Part shown: piece after piece, positions 34,886 through 46,972 of the stretch | How the letters are laid out: every line of letters starts with the position of its first letter | Position numbering within the stretch: the first letter of the stretch is position 1 | Assembly: GCA_964020155.1 (NCBI GenBank) | Contig: OZ026548.1 | Location: 4,262,397 to 4,326,396, forward strand | DNA length: 64,000 bases | Source of the DNA: Chondrilla cf. caribensis | Lineage: Eukaryota; Porifera; Demospongiae; Chondrillida; Chondrillidae | Direction of reading: 5' to 3' | Notes under the pieces: model-generated | Told to the model about the DNA's origin: nothing | Seen by the model: the letters and a program-made list of their open reading frames with translations, nothing else | Databases searched by the model: none | Translations under genes and position numbers: made by a program

Positions 34886-34937
34886 CTTCAGCAAAGTTAA
34901 ACACAAATAGCGAAGTGACAAACATTCCCAGCATCAT
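34886..34937 (-). pseudogene. Orphan C4L signal-peptide exon (type III)
   Basis: A 52-nt exon from ATG at 34,937 encoding MMLGMFVTSLFVFNFAE with the consensus donor GAAG|GTAAGT. It is the same length and near-identical to exon 1 of C4L-7 and C4L-8. No C4L exon 2 lies downstream; the next sequence resembles a C4L-1 intron. Flanking 34,940-35,500 matches the region upstream of C4L-8 (53,980-54,520). Confidence 0.75.
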
Positions 34938-36074
34938 CTCTAAAACTTTAAAAATTGTCCACATTAGTATCCCTTTACATATAAACACCTGTTTAACTAA
35001 TGAGAAACAGCTGGAAATCTCCCAAAGGTTGCGAACCATTAAATCAGATTAGTATGTTTACATCAGATCATTATACATATTGGTTTGTGTCATACTATAT
35101 TATGTGCGTGTATAATTTTAAAGCCTTTATGTTGATGAAATATCAAGTGTATATACAACAGTAGGTATTTTACATTTTGAGTGTGCTGTGACCTCTCCAA
35201 GGATTAAAATTACTTTATTTATTCTGTTTGCTAGAGGTGATGTGTATATGCAGAGAGGTCAAAGATGAGCGCTCGAGCCAACATTATTGCATGTGCACAA
35301 TTCCTTCTTGCTCCTATACCCCCTGCTTTGTACCGCTAATTGTGCTGTGTAGGATAAAGTTGAAAACTATATCATTCTGGAAGTTTCCCATATATTTTCC
35401 TTATGTACGTATGTATGTCATGTAGAATTTGTATCTTTTATGTATGCAAAAGTAGCAATTAAAAAGGGAATTTAATGGAATATTGAAACAATCAAACAGA
35501 AGAACTTCAAGCTGCTTTTAACTTTTAGTTATTTACTATGCAATGTTTAGAAACAGATGTAGAGCTGTGTTGAGACATGTCTGAATTACCTATAGTGAGT
35601 AATGAATGACAATCCCCATGAGTTTGTCAATAGTCAAATGAGATTTTGTAAGCCTTGCAGCATGTTTTCTCATGTGTCACCTAATATTTAGGTGGTACGT
35701 ACGTCAATTGACGCATTATTGTTAAAACGTTGGTAATATACTCCTCACCCGTATGACGAAATCACCTCTTGTCCAAAGAGACTCTCATTTCCAGATTACT
35801 GGTGTTAGAGTATGTGTACATGTAGTACACACTGTAGTATCGCCATCAGGTGCAGTACAAGGTTCATCTCTTCATATGTTGTGCATACGAGGTTGTATGT
35901 GAATTATTAATAATTTTGTCTTGTTGATAACTGATAACTTGAGACAAGCTCTCATTGACAATTAGACAAAAGAGTTTGTATATCCGAATACAGCTATTAC
36001 ATACATGTACATAAACTATTAAACCTGGCTGAGAATGTACTCCTACCACATATTACAGAGTGTATATTTATATA

Positions 36075-36205
<131 letters not shown>

Positions 36206-36657
36206 TTTTAAGTCTGCATACATGTGAATGCCCATTCATGTACATGTATGTATGTTCACATTTGTTCACTTTGTCCTGTTAGTGGTGTGTACTTCCTTGT
36301 GGACACTCCTTGTGTGCTCACTGTATTGAGCAGATGCAGAAGACCCTCTCTCCCAACAGGTGGCCCTTCATGAGAAGGCGGGAGATTCGCTGTCCTGTTT
36401 GCAGGTCATGGGCTAAGAATGATGAAGTACACCTGGTGACTACGACCGTACAGAGTGCCCATAACACCAGGGTCAAGGTATGGTATAGTAGTGATAGGGC
36501 TGATTGCTCTACTGTACTTCGTCACTTTGCAGTTAGTTTGAGGTCATTGTATTCATGCACTTGTAAAATGGTATACACTGGATTTATATGTACGTATATT
36601 GCTTCACTCTTCAATGGTGTATGTGTGTGTCTGGATGCACGCATGCACACATGCACG

Positions 36658-36658
<1 letters not shown>

Positions 36659-36724
<66 letters not shown>
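36659..36724. repeat. (CA)33 microsatellite in copy B
   Basis: Counterpart of the interrupted CA/CG tract at 18,917, here pure. Confidence 0.95.
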
Positions 36725-36729
<5 letters not shown>

Positions 36730-37056
36730 CGTGTACTGTACATGCTTGCCTGTGTGGATACAGTGCCTAATGAAAGCTACTTCATGTACGTACATACATA
36801 CTTTCATTGAATATATTTATGCATGTGATCAATATATGATCAACATGTGCTGCTCACATGTCCTACAGGGAGATCACTCAACAAAGATTGAAGCTGTGAT
36901 TTACAAGATCATTACCATTCATGACAATGATCCATATGCAAAGATTCTTGTATTTTCACAGGTTCGTACATTACGTTATGTACCTACTGACATAATGTGT
37001 ACTTGCTCATGTAAGGTATATTTGTATTGATTCATGTATCTACTTGTGTGTTTGTG

Positions 37057-37132
<76 letters not shown>

Positions 37133-37137
37133 TGCGT
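37057..37137. repeat. (GT)n microsatellite in copy B
   Basis: Counterpart of the interrupted tract at 19,289; mostly pure GT with TATG near the end. Confidence 0.95.
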
Positions 37138-37361
37138 GTACTATCTCATTATCTGGTATAGTGGCTGTCCGCACTGGAGTTGCTTGCCAATGGACTCAGT
37201 CAAAACAGTATATCATACGAGTATCCTTATCAGAAAGTCAGCAGTAATCTACAGGTTGGTACTGTATGTATTGTATTTAATAGTTGTAGTCTGGCATAGA
37301 CAATTTCTACAGTGTGTGTATAAGTACATAGTTTGATACGAAATACCATGTGCAATAGAAA

Positions 37362-37478
37362 GTGTCTATTAATTTCCTGCCAGCTTGTTACCTGGTATTC
37401 AATTAATCCTAACAATGAAACTTGGTGAATTATGCTGTTCACACCTTTTCATTGATATCTTGGCAAACCAGGATTCAA
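37362..37478. mobile_element. Copy-B-specific insertion resembling the intron 15 TIR element
   Basis: Absent from SHPRH intron 22 at the equivalent place (about 19,600). The words ATTTCCTGCC and CAATTAATCCTAACAATGAA also occur at 15,900-15,940. It therefore arrived after the duplication, or was lost from copy A. Confidence 0.6.
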
Positions 37479-39207
37479 GTCCATCTTTGACTTGCATGGA
37501 TAACTTTGACTACAAAATGTACAGTATGTATGTACATACGTACATATACCTATGTTCATAGTGATTGTCTCTATTCGTTTAGAGGAGTTTAACAGTCTTC
37601 AAGACTTTGCTGCATGTCAACGTCCTTCTTCTTCCACTTCACATGGGCTCCAATGGACTGAACATCACTGAGGCCACCCATGTTATCCTCTGCGAACCAT
37701 CCCTCAATCCTTCAGCAGAGCAGCAAGCCGTCAGTCGAATCCACAGAATGGGACAGACCAGGTACGCAAGACTGTAATTGTACATTTGAATACTTGAGCC
37801 TTGTGTGGGTTCAAGGGTCTGCTCTACACGACAATTTTGTACCCTCATTGTGTTTGCATTGTAGGTGAGATGTTGACACTTTTTCGTTTACTTGTTTTTG
37901 GGGCAGCATGGGAACCGTGCAACATACGTATGTAGTGGGAATTGTGTAGTGCCATGGTAACTGTATAACACACAATAACCAAGTACATGCCTTGTAATGG
38001 GATAACTCTCCATGCTACTGTGTGGACATACGTCCATATGTACTTGCTATGTACACAGTGAATACTTGTTAGTCCACCACAATTTGTTTTTGAAAAACAT
38101 GCATGGTGGATAAATGAATTTGACCAATTAATTGGATATTCATTAGTACTTGAGCATTTTATTGTTACTGGGAAATTGAGGTGGATCATAATGTTTGGAT
38201 GTTTGGTGGTTAAAATGGTGACAGATTAACAGGAATTCACTGTACATGCAAGCACTAGTTCTTGATCCCATTGCTATGGATGCTGTTCATATCAGAGTGT
38301 ACACTCACATGTATGGGCCAAGTCATCCTGAAATGCACACTTCAATTTGGATTGAAATGTTTACCCTAGGCACACTGTTTCAGTTCAACCCACATCCGTT
38401 CCATGCAATGGACCTCTATGTACATATGTCTGTACTGTGTACACAGACCAACAACTGTGCATCGGTTCTATGTGAGCAACACAGTTGAGGATAAGATGTA
38501 CCACTTGTTCCATCCTGAGGGAGAGGAAGCAGTGACCACCGAAAGGTGAAGTGTACATGTATGTATGGTATAATACCAACCTGAGAGCACTGCACTGTAT
38601 GTACCTTATGTACGGATGAATTAAAAGAGTAATCTTCTGTTAGTATATACTATGAATCCCTGAGTATGTATGTATACATTTGTACTGTACATACATAGGT
38701 ACACTAGTTTGTATGCTTAGTGAGTACAGGAAGTGTGTGTATGTGTGAATACTTTGCCCTACAGTCCTTATAGTATGCAGTATAACCTCTGCTAAAGGAC
38801 ACTGACATAGTACACATACACATAGTAACTTACCTTCTTACAGAGGACACTTTTTAAGGTGCAGCAATGGAGTCTTTGTGGTGCTAATACATTTTTACCC
38901 CTGAAGAATCTACAATCCCATTCCATTCAACAATCTGAAAATTTTACTTTGTAACTTGTAAAATCTAATCATGAGTATCTTGAATATGTGATTATGCACG
39001 TTTGGACATATTGTATATACGTATGTAAATATAGTACTTATTTGTTGTGCATGTACCACCACATTATGGAAGGTACGTGATGTGTGTACGTAGTGTCTTA
39101 TCCATGATTTGTACTTCATGTACAGATTGGAGTGTCTGGATACAAGTGAAAGGAAAGCTGAACTATCCATCAAAGAGTTCAGAGGTCTATTTGTGGCCAA
39201 TCCTTAA

Positions 39208-41028
39208 CATTTTAGCATCCAATCCCTTCAAATTGTTCAAGATTTCCTTGTCATTTCATGTTTGATTCACATACGTATGCAGTTCTGTACTGTAAATTTA
39301 CACATGCAGATGTACCAACATAATATGGTGCATGCTTACCAATGATTCTTCAGCATATTGTCCTTTCAGGACCAGACATTGTATGGAGATTTTCAGTGAT
39401 TACTATGGTAATCGCAAGTTTAATTGTGAATTGTGGAATTTGTAGCTTTTATGTATGCAAAAGTAGCAATTAAAACGGGATTTGTATAACTTATGTAATA
39501 TTGAAACACCAAGCAAAAAACCCCATAGATTCTTTAAACTTGGTTTTCAGCTGTTTGCTATGCAATGTTTATAAGCAAATGTAGAGATTTGTGGAGACAT
39601 GTAGCAGCACATATCACCTATAGTGAGAAACAGACGTCAATCTACTTGAGTTTGTCAACAGTCAAATGAGATTTTGTAAACTTTGCTGTATATCTAATTC
39701 TTGGAACAGATGATGGCTCCATGTATGTTTCTATAGCTACTAGGTAATATTCAGTTGGAATTCATGTCAATTGATGTATTTTATATACAGTGAATTCTTG
39801 TTAATTATTATTATGGTGGCGGATTATAATTAATCCGCCACCACTTTATCCACCAAACCTTTTAATCTGCCATGATTATGTGTTCAAGATAAGATTCAGC
39901 GGTTATGCATACGTATATATCGAGAAGGATCAAGAATGGGAGTTTGAGCATTATCAAGATTAAAGGTGGCCATGGTGAGTGGTTGATTCTCCATTGTTTC
40001 ATGATTGTGTACAGCACTAGTACTGCTATTCACTCCTTTTGCATATCGTATGTCGGTGTGGTATACATGAAATAGATGTACGTACATATGTACATATTAT
40101 ACTTGTTCACTGTATTTCAATATTCTATAATATCATGCATAATTAAAATGTGTATATTCCAATACAGCATTCTGCATGTATGTGCCAGGAGGTACGTATC
40201 AACTTCAAAATTGATGTGGATAGCTGTGCAATTGATCTCTAGTGGTGATAGACTGTATTTCATGCCATGGTTGCTTAGAAAGACGATCTTAGCAGGCCAG
40301 GCTAATGGTACATTCTTTCAGTTTGTAGTGTGACAATGGAATGTTTATTTGACCACAGGGTGGGGGTGGGCGGGAAATGTGTATTTCTTCTTTTTGTACA
40401 ATTCACATGGCAATCAGTGTGCTAATGACGTCCATGGCTCTCAGCAATGTGGGAGTCCTGTACTGAGTCCTCCACTCCCCTTATGATGTCATTCACAGTC
40501 AACAGCAATGTCCGAAATCTACCATTCCTCACTTTATGACATCATCACCTATTGTCCTAAGAGACTCTTATTCCCAGACTACCAGTGTTAGATATGTACA
40601 GTATGCACTATAGTCTTGCCATCAGGTACAATACAGTATATGGCTCATCTGTTTATATGTTGTGTATACAGTATGTATGTGTATTATTAATAATGAGCTA
40701 CATTCCCACATACTAGTGTTGATACTGTGATGATCCACAACAAGCATGACAGGTCTTAAGCACATTCCTACCAAAAGTATATAAATTGTACCATCTATCC
40801 ATGTGGAATTTTTTCATCAATTTGCTTATCATCAATTCAAGATTATCATAATTAACTGTATGGAGAAATGGATACAAATGTATGAGTAAACACATAATGT
40901 ACTTGAGACTTTAGAACATGCATACATCATATTATTAAGTTGTATTCAGTATTGTAGCAGAGGAAGTTAGGCATTAAATAACACTCTGGTGGCTCATTGA
41001 CACTCTAGCTTGCTGGGTGACTCTTTAG
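39208..41028. other. Duplicated SHPRH 3' flank and spacer of block B
   Basis: Matches 21,278-23,340, with the full MITE replaced by a short remnant (CAGTGAATTCTTGTTAATTA at 39,788). Includes the spacer module at 40,360-40,740. No gene seen. Confidence 0.8.
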
Positions 41029-42004
41029 TTAACTAGAGCACACGACACATGCGACCTCTTTGTAGTTGTTGTACTGGTGGAGGGAGCATGGGATGTTTCC
41101 AGTACTGCAGTCCACCTCCACGTGATAGAGATGTGTTGCTGGGAATTGATCAGCCCCACTTCCAGGAATAACATCGTAGTCTTTGTCCACACAAATGAAT
41201 TCAGTGCTATGGGTGTTGGTATCGCTCTCTGTTATTAGATATCCCTGGTATTCCTTGGTCCATCCCGAATAGCAGCTAGTCCGAGCAGGTATCATCAGAG
41301 TGTCTGTTCTCGTTGTTTTGCAAACAGCACAGGGAGCATTGTACTGATCACCATTGTGTGTCACTGGTACTTCGTATTCTGCTGGCACTAGTTTGGCATA
41401 GTTTTGTGCACCTGTTCTGTAAGACGCGTATTGAGGATCTTTAGGAAGACATATATATTCCGATCCACCTCCAGTCTTCGACCAATCCGTTCCAGCCATC
41501 ACTCCATTGTAAACCATAGAGGTTCCTTCTGGGCAGGAGTTCTTCCCCCAGCGAGTGTACACTGCACCTATTTCAATAATTTAGAATTGAAAGACACAGC
41601 TCAGTATTGTAACTTGTGTAACAGTTGAGCCTGAATAATACCAGCATTTTTATAGGACACATGCATGAGTATGACATTGTTGTGAAGTAATGAATTCCAT
41701 GTTAATTTTATCATTCTATAACAAATTTGTTGTTCTTTTGGATAATTTCAGTTATAATAATAATAGAGTGCTGAAATAAGTTTTGATATTCCATTCTTTC
41801 CCGATTGAAGTTATGGGAAAGAAATCACCAATAGCAGGTAGACTCAGATAACTGCAGTTCCCTCAGATAAGCACTCATTCACGTATGCTATGATGTATAT
41901 TGAACACCTTATTGGCTTCCACTCTCTGCATCACTAATGTATATTACTTACTTACCTTGACCAAAAGGAAGGACCATCACTAGTGCCAAGAAAATTTGCA
42001 GCAT
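41029..42004 (-). CDS. C4L-4, secreted cysteine-rich C4-like protein (type II)
   Basis: Exons 41956-42004 and 41029-41567 encode 195 aa. Signal peptide MLQIFLALVMVLPFGQ; the mature part begins GAVYTRWGKNSCPEGTSMVY and ends ACVVCSS. Ten cysteines are in the family spacing, with GGGSEYICLP, CAVCKTTRTD, MIPARTSCYSGW, EYQGYL and VDCSTGNIPC. The acceptor region reads TAG|GTGCAG|TG, giving two possible in-frame acceptors 6 nt apart; the first is chosen because it restores the conserved GAVYTRWG. TATA-like TATATAAGA lies at 42,088-42,096. Function unknown; an extracellular role is inferred from the signal peptide and cysteine pattern. Confidence 0.85.
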
Positions 42005-42087
42005 CTTGTCTTTGGTGATTCTCCAATTTCGCTAAAGTAATTTGAAGTATATAGTTTACAAACTGATGCTACCTGTGAGTTGAGTCT

Positions 42088-42096
42088 TCTTATATA
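42088..42096 (-). promoter_or_regulatory. TATA box of C4L-4
   Basis: TATATAAGA on the minus strand, 84 bp upstream of the ATG. It lacks the CATGACA element seen in other members. Confidence 0.6.
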
Positions 42097-43244
42097 CCCG
42101 GCCCTGCTGCTAGTCCCAGGATGTTGTTTGCACAGTTAAAACCTAAAATTAGTATGTTTCCAGAAGTGACCTCTGAACCTCCAGGAATTCCCTTCTCTTT
42201 GTTTGTCTTAGACTACATCTCCCACGCAGATAACAGTAATGTTGTCACAACATCTGCTGACAACATATGGACTTCTCAGCGTACATCACCAACACATATC
42301 ATGCATCAAAACTAACAGCACAGAGATTATACTGCTTTGGCATCAATCACAAACCTTTTGTTTCCTGTATTTATGGACTAATTTCCTGGTTTTTTGTTCC
42401 ACACACGCACACACATATGCACACAAAGCATACTCACTACACACACAGAGACACTTATGGTATAGATAGTATTAGTAACCATACTACACTTGTAATAGTA
42501 CAACTGTGTCAGCAATTCTCTGCTGATATCTTTGTGATCTGACCCACCACTGTTATTTAATCCTTGACCTGTTTGTGGTAAGTACAAATATACTGTAACT
42601 ACAGTGATAGAGAATTCCCCCAGTTCACTGTATATGTATCTGATTATAATAGTATATACCTATAGTACTAAGTCAGACATCATGTCATAGTTCCTATATC
42701 AGGGGTTTCCAGAAGGTGGCTTCCTGGTCTTAGGTTTGTTTACTCCAATAATGTTGTGAAGACCCAATCAATCATCGTCATAACTATATACGTAATAACT
42801 ATATACGTCATAACTACATACGTAATAATCCCTGTATACATATATAGTTCCTATATAGGGGATTCCCAAAAGGTTACTTCCATATATAGGAACTATATCT
42901 CTATAATTCTGTGTTGGACATTATGTCATAGTTCCTATAGTGGGGAATTCCAGAGGGTTACTTGAGGGTACTTCAGGACAGTTGGTTGGAAGTAGGCACA
43001 ATAGTAGTGTTGACAAGGTAAGAAAATATTAGTATTGGCAGTAGAGTTTATTTAGTGTATTCCATTCACTACTGTGTATACTTCTGTTCTATCACTCATT
43101 GTTCTCTACAAAACTGAGTTACAAAGCCTGTGTTCTGTTTCTTAACCTAAATACTGTGAATATCTATAGCTCTACTGATGTTATGTAATCTAAACACCTG
43201 TTTAGTCCATGTGTGTAAGTCACAGGCATTGTAGTAAGTGGTGT
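42097..43244. other. Spacer with short local repeats
   Basis: No gene. 42,780-42,960 has several TATACGTAATAACTA and CATAGTTCCTATA units, the latter also occurring at 23,500, 55,340 and 63,330. 42,960-43,240 matches spacer downstream of type I genes. Confidence 0.6.
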
Positions 43245-43612
43245 TCATTTGATACAGATAGCGCAAGTAATCTCTTTGTAGCTGTTGTAAGGAGGGCACA
43301 AGATATTGCCCGAGCAATGTGCTTCAACGTCTCATACGTCGGCTGATTGTGGAGTATGGCCTTGGCTTCCGCTGATGGAGCTGGGATACCGGTCCATGCA
43401 TATGAACTCGGATCTGTACCTGTAATCCCTTGATGCCATCAGGTAACCGTAGTACTCTCTCCTCCAGGAGGTCGGGCAGCTTGTAGTTCCTGGGACCATC
43501 AGGACATCTGTTCGAGCTTTGGAGTGGCACACCACACATGGAGCATTTCTGTCCCAAACGTAGCTACCCATGATGGTACCATGTGGTTGCATCTCAACTG
43601 GTGCTATTGTTG
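43245..43612 (-). pseudogene. C4L-psi5, type I fragment fused to SHPRH intron sequence
   Basis: Matches the last about 120 codons of C4L-9 (IAPVEMQPHGTIMG, NAPCVVCHSKARTD, TSWRREYYGYLMASRDYRY). After SADV the Trp codon TGG has become TGA, and near the end CAVCTK reads CAICIK. Homology to C4L ends at about 43,612, where SHPRH intron 23 sequence of block C begins. No exon 1. Confidence 0.85.
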
Positions 43613-45540
43613 TGTTTCCATTATACGTAGGTGAGATGTTGACACATTTTTGTTTACTTGTTTTTGGGGTAGCATGGGAACCATGCAACATAGTGGGAAC
43701 TATGTAGTCCCATGGTAACTGTGTAATGCACAATAACCAAGTACATGCATTGTAATGGGACCAATGCTATACTGCTTGAACATATGTGCATTTGTACATG
43801 AAATGTGTACAGTGAGTACTCATTAATCCACACCACAATTTGTTTTCAATATACATGGGTGATAAATGAGTTTGACTGATTAATTGGATATTCATTAGTA
43901 CTTGAACATTTTATTGTTACTGGGAAATTGAGGTGGATCATAATGTTTGGATGTTTGGTGGTTAAAATGGTGGCAGATTAACAAGAATTCGCTGTACATG
44001 CAAACACTAGTTCTTGATTCCATTGCTATGGATGCTGTTCATATCAGAGTGTGCACTCACATGCATGGGCCAAGTCATCCTGAACTGCACACTTCAATTT
44101 GGATTGTAATGTTTACCCCAGGCACACTGTTTCAGTTCAACCCACATCCATTCCATGCAACGGACTTGTATGTACGTATGTCTGTACTGTGTACACAGAC
44201 CAACAACTGTGCATCGGTTCTATGTAAGCAACACAGTTGAGGATAAGATGTACCACTTGTTCCATCCTGAGGGAGAGGAAGCAGTGGCTACCGAAAGGTG
44301 AAGTGTACATGCATGTATGGTATAATACCAACCTGAGTCCACTGTACTGTATGTACCTTATGTACAGATGAATGTGTGTAACTAAAGTGAGTAACCCTCT
44401 ATTCATACACACTATGAATCCCTGAGTATGTATGTACATTGGTACTGTCTTACCTGTACGTTGTACATATTGACCTATGGTACACGTGTAGGAACTGCTT
44501 AGTGTTCTATTATGTGTTCACTTCACACTACACCATGCTAACCGTGGATTATGAGTTCAAGGATCTAGAAAGGGAGTTCGAGCATTATTAAATATGGTGA
44601 GTGGTTGAATCTCTATTGTTACATGATTGTGGGCTATTCACTCCTTTTGCAACAGATGTCTGCATAGTATACATGCAATACGCACATATGTATGTGCATA
44701 ATATATGTGTGTATTGTATTTTGATATTTGTGTATTATAATATCATGTATGCATGTGTATATGCAAAAACAGCATGTACTGTATGTACATTCTGCATGTA
44801 TGTGCCAGGAGGTATCAACTGTACCTTATAGTTTATGTGGATAGTGCAATTAAGTTCTAGTGTTGGTAGATTGTCTTAGACTGTCTTTCATGTCTTTCAT
44901 GGATGCTTAGAAAGACGATTTTAGCAGGTCAGGCTATTGAGGTGTACTCTTTCAGTCTGTAGTGTGACAATGGAATTTTTTTTAAATTTTGTTTATTTGA
45001 CCTCAGGTGTGGGGGTGGGGTGGGAAATGTGTATTCCTTTTTTTGAGCAATTTGACTTTACTCTGCCCCAGGATGTACTGCAGTCGGGGTGCTAATGACA
45101 TTCATGGCTCTCAGCAATGTGGGCCTGGAGTTCTGTACTGAGTCCTCTACTCCCCTTATAATGTCATTCACAGTGAACAGCAATGTCCGAAATCTCAAGT
45201 TCCATTCCTCACCTTTATGACATTATCACCTATTGTCCTAGAGACTCTCATTCTTAGACTACTGGTATTAGGTATGCACTGTAGTCTCTCAATCAGGTAC
45301 AGTACATGGTTCATCTGTTTGTATAATGTGTATACAGTATGTATGTGAAATATATAATAACGAGTCAAATTCCAAATTCAAGCTCCACCTCCATATACTA
45401 GTGTTGATACTGTGATGATCCACAACAAGCATGACAGGTCTTAAGCAAATTCCTACCAAAAGTATATAAATTGTACCATCTATCCATGGGGAATTTTTTC
45501 TCATCGAATTACTTCACATCAATTTAAAATTATCATGATT
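43613..45540 (+). repeat. Segmental duplicate C of the SHPRH 3' region
   Basis: 43,625-44,440 matches copy B at about 37,855-38,690, including the GAGATGTTGACAC insertion that copy A lacks. It therefore derives from B or a common precursor. At about 44,440 it jumps to sequence equivalent to 21,915, deleting the last SHPRH exon, and continues through the spacer module to 45,540. Confidence 0.85.
44199..44297 (+). pseudogene. SHPRH exon 24 copy C
   Basis: A 99-nt exon with intact ACAG acceptor and AAAG|GTGAAG donor encoding PTTVHRFYVSNTVEDKM and the following EGEEAVATE. It is isolated: neither the preceding nor the terminal exon is present. Confidence 0.85.
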
Positions 45541-45695
45541 AACTGTATGGAGAAATGGATATGAATGTATGAGTGATAATAGTAAACACACAATGTACTT
45601 GAGACTTATTAACGTGAATACATTGTAGGTGAGTTGTATTCTAACGCTGTTGCACTCATTTAATTCATTGGCACTCTTGCTGGGTGACTCTTTAG
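44441..45695. other. Spacer of block C
   Basis: Matches 21,915-23,340 without the MITE; the spacer module is at about 45,000-45,420. No gene seen. Confidence 0.7.
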
Positions 45696-46596
45696 TTAAC
45701 TAGAGCACACAACACAAGTGACCTCCTTGTAGTTGTTGTACTGGTAGAAGGTGCATGGGATATTTCCAGTACTACAGTCCACCTCCACGTGGTAGAGATG
45801 TGTTGCTGGGAATTGATCAGCCCCACTTCCAGGAATAACATCGTAGTCTTTGTCCACACAGATGAATTCAGTACTGTGTTGGGTGACATCCCACTCTGTC
45901 ACCAAATACCCTCCATATTCCTGGGTCCATCCCGAATAGCAGCTAGTACGAGCAGGTATCATCAGAATATCTGTTCTCGTTGTTTTGCAAACAGCACATG
46001 GAGCATTGTACTGAGCACCATTTTTTGTCACCGGACGTTCGTATTCTGTTGGCACCAGTTTGGCATGGTTTTGTGTACTTACTTTGTAAGTTGAGTATTG
46101 AGGATATTTAGGAAGACATAAATATTCCGATCCACCTCCATACCTTCGGAAATCTGTTCCAGCCATTACTCCATTGTAAACCATAGAGGTTCCTCTTGGG
46201 CAGGAGTACTTCCCCCAGCGAGTGTACACTGCACCTATTTCAATGATTCAGAATTAAAATACACAGTTCATTACTCCTGAGTTTAGTAATTGACCCTGAA
46301 TATGGTGTTAAAGTAGCAACATTCCTATAGAACACATGCATAAAGTTGATACGAGAACACTAAAATGAATTTAGGAATTTTATTCTCTCTCAATCAAAGC
46401 TATAAGAAAGGAATCACCAATTGAACCCAACAGCCTTATTCTAACTACAGTTCCATCAAATAAGCACTTATTCACCTAGGGTCCATGACTTTTATTGAAT
46501 ACCTTATCGGCTTCCTCTCTCTGCACTAAAGTAAAGTACTTACTTACCTTGACCAAAGGGAAGGACCATCAACAGTGCCAAAAACATTTGCAGCAT
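45696..46596 (-). CDS. C4L-6, secreted cysteine-rich C4-like protein (type II)
   Basis: Exons 46548-46596 and 45696-46234 encode 195 aa with signal peptide MLQMFLALLMVLPFGQ. The mature part starts GAVYTRWGKYSCPRGTSMVY and ends TCVVCSS. All ten cysteines are present. It differs from C4L-4 mainly in the 25-70 region (FRRYGGGSEYLCLPKYPQYS) and in YGGYLVTEWD. The acceptor has the same TAG|GTGCAG|TG double-AG form as C4L-4. The conserved TATA unit is 65 bp upstream of the ATG. No stop or frameshift; most likely a functional paralogue. Confidence 0.85.
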
Positions 46597-46660
46597 CTTG
46601 TCTGTATCACAGTTTGATAGAAGAGAGTTACGAACTGATGATATTAGTGAATAAGCGGGC

Positions 46661-46670
46661 TCCTTTTATA
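46661..46670 (-). promoter_or_regulatory. TATA box of C4L-6
   Basis: TATAAAAGGA on the minus strand, preceded by CATGACACCCCAGTAGG. The same 30-bp arrangement precedes C4L-7 and, slightly changed, C4L-1. Confidence 0.8.
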
Positions 46671-46869
46671 CCTACTGGGGTGTCATGTTTATGTAATAAT
46701 TGCATAATTGTTCTCAGACGTAGACTGTGACCCTCCCTCTACTTTATCTCAGTTTTACAGGATAATAGAAAATAGCACCCGTTACTATAGAAACAGTACT
46801 ATTATACAGCAATTTTATAATGTATAAAGCGCTAGCAACAGTATAAAGCGTTAGCAACGGATGCTATAA

Positions 46870-46972
46870 TGGTTAAGACATGGATGCTCGGGCATTATGA
46901 CATATAAAATACACTCGCCCTCGGGACTCGGTATTTTATATGTCATAATGCCCGAGTATCCGTGTCTTAACC
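46870..46972. mobile_element. Fold-back element with about 43-bp arms
   Basis: Arms TGGTTAAGACATGGATGCTC... and ...GAGTATCCGTGTCTTAACCA enclose GCATTATGACATATAAAATA and its inverse, with a loop of about 15 bp. No coding region. Upstream AGCGCTAGCAAC/AGCGTTAGCAAC is a short direct duplication. Confidence 0.75.

Larger units (their letters stand above)
36283..39207 (+). pseudogene. SHPRH tail copy B (exons 20-25, RING truncated)
   Basis: Exons at 36283-36477, 36869-36961, 37162-37254, 37583-37761, 38447-38545 and 39126-39207 have exactly the lengths of SHPRH exons 20-25 (195, 93, 93, 179, 99, 82). They keep GT/AG sites and phases and have no stop until the usual TAA, 246 codons in all. Visible changes are mild (a Thr to Met before RRREIRC, a Pro to Leu in FKTLPHVNV). 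The exon 19 equivalent with the CPIC pair is missing, so no complete RING can form, and the ATPase N-half is absent. The first internal Met follows the RING core. This could be a young pseudogene or part of a chimeric transcript. Confidence 0.85.
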
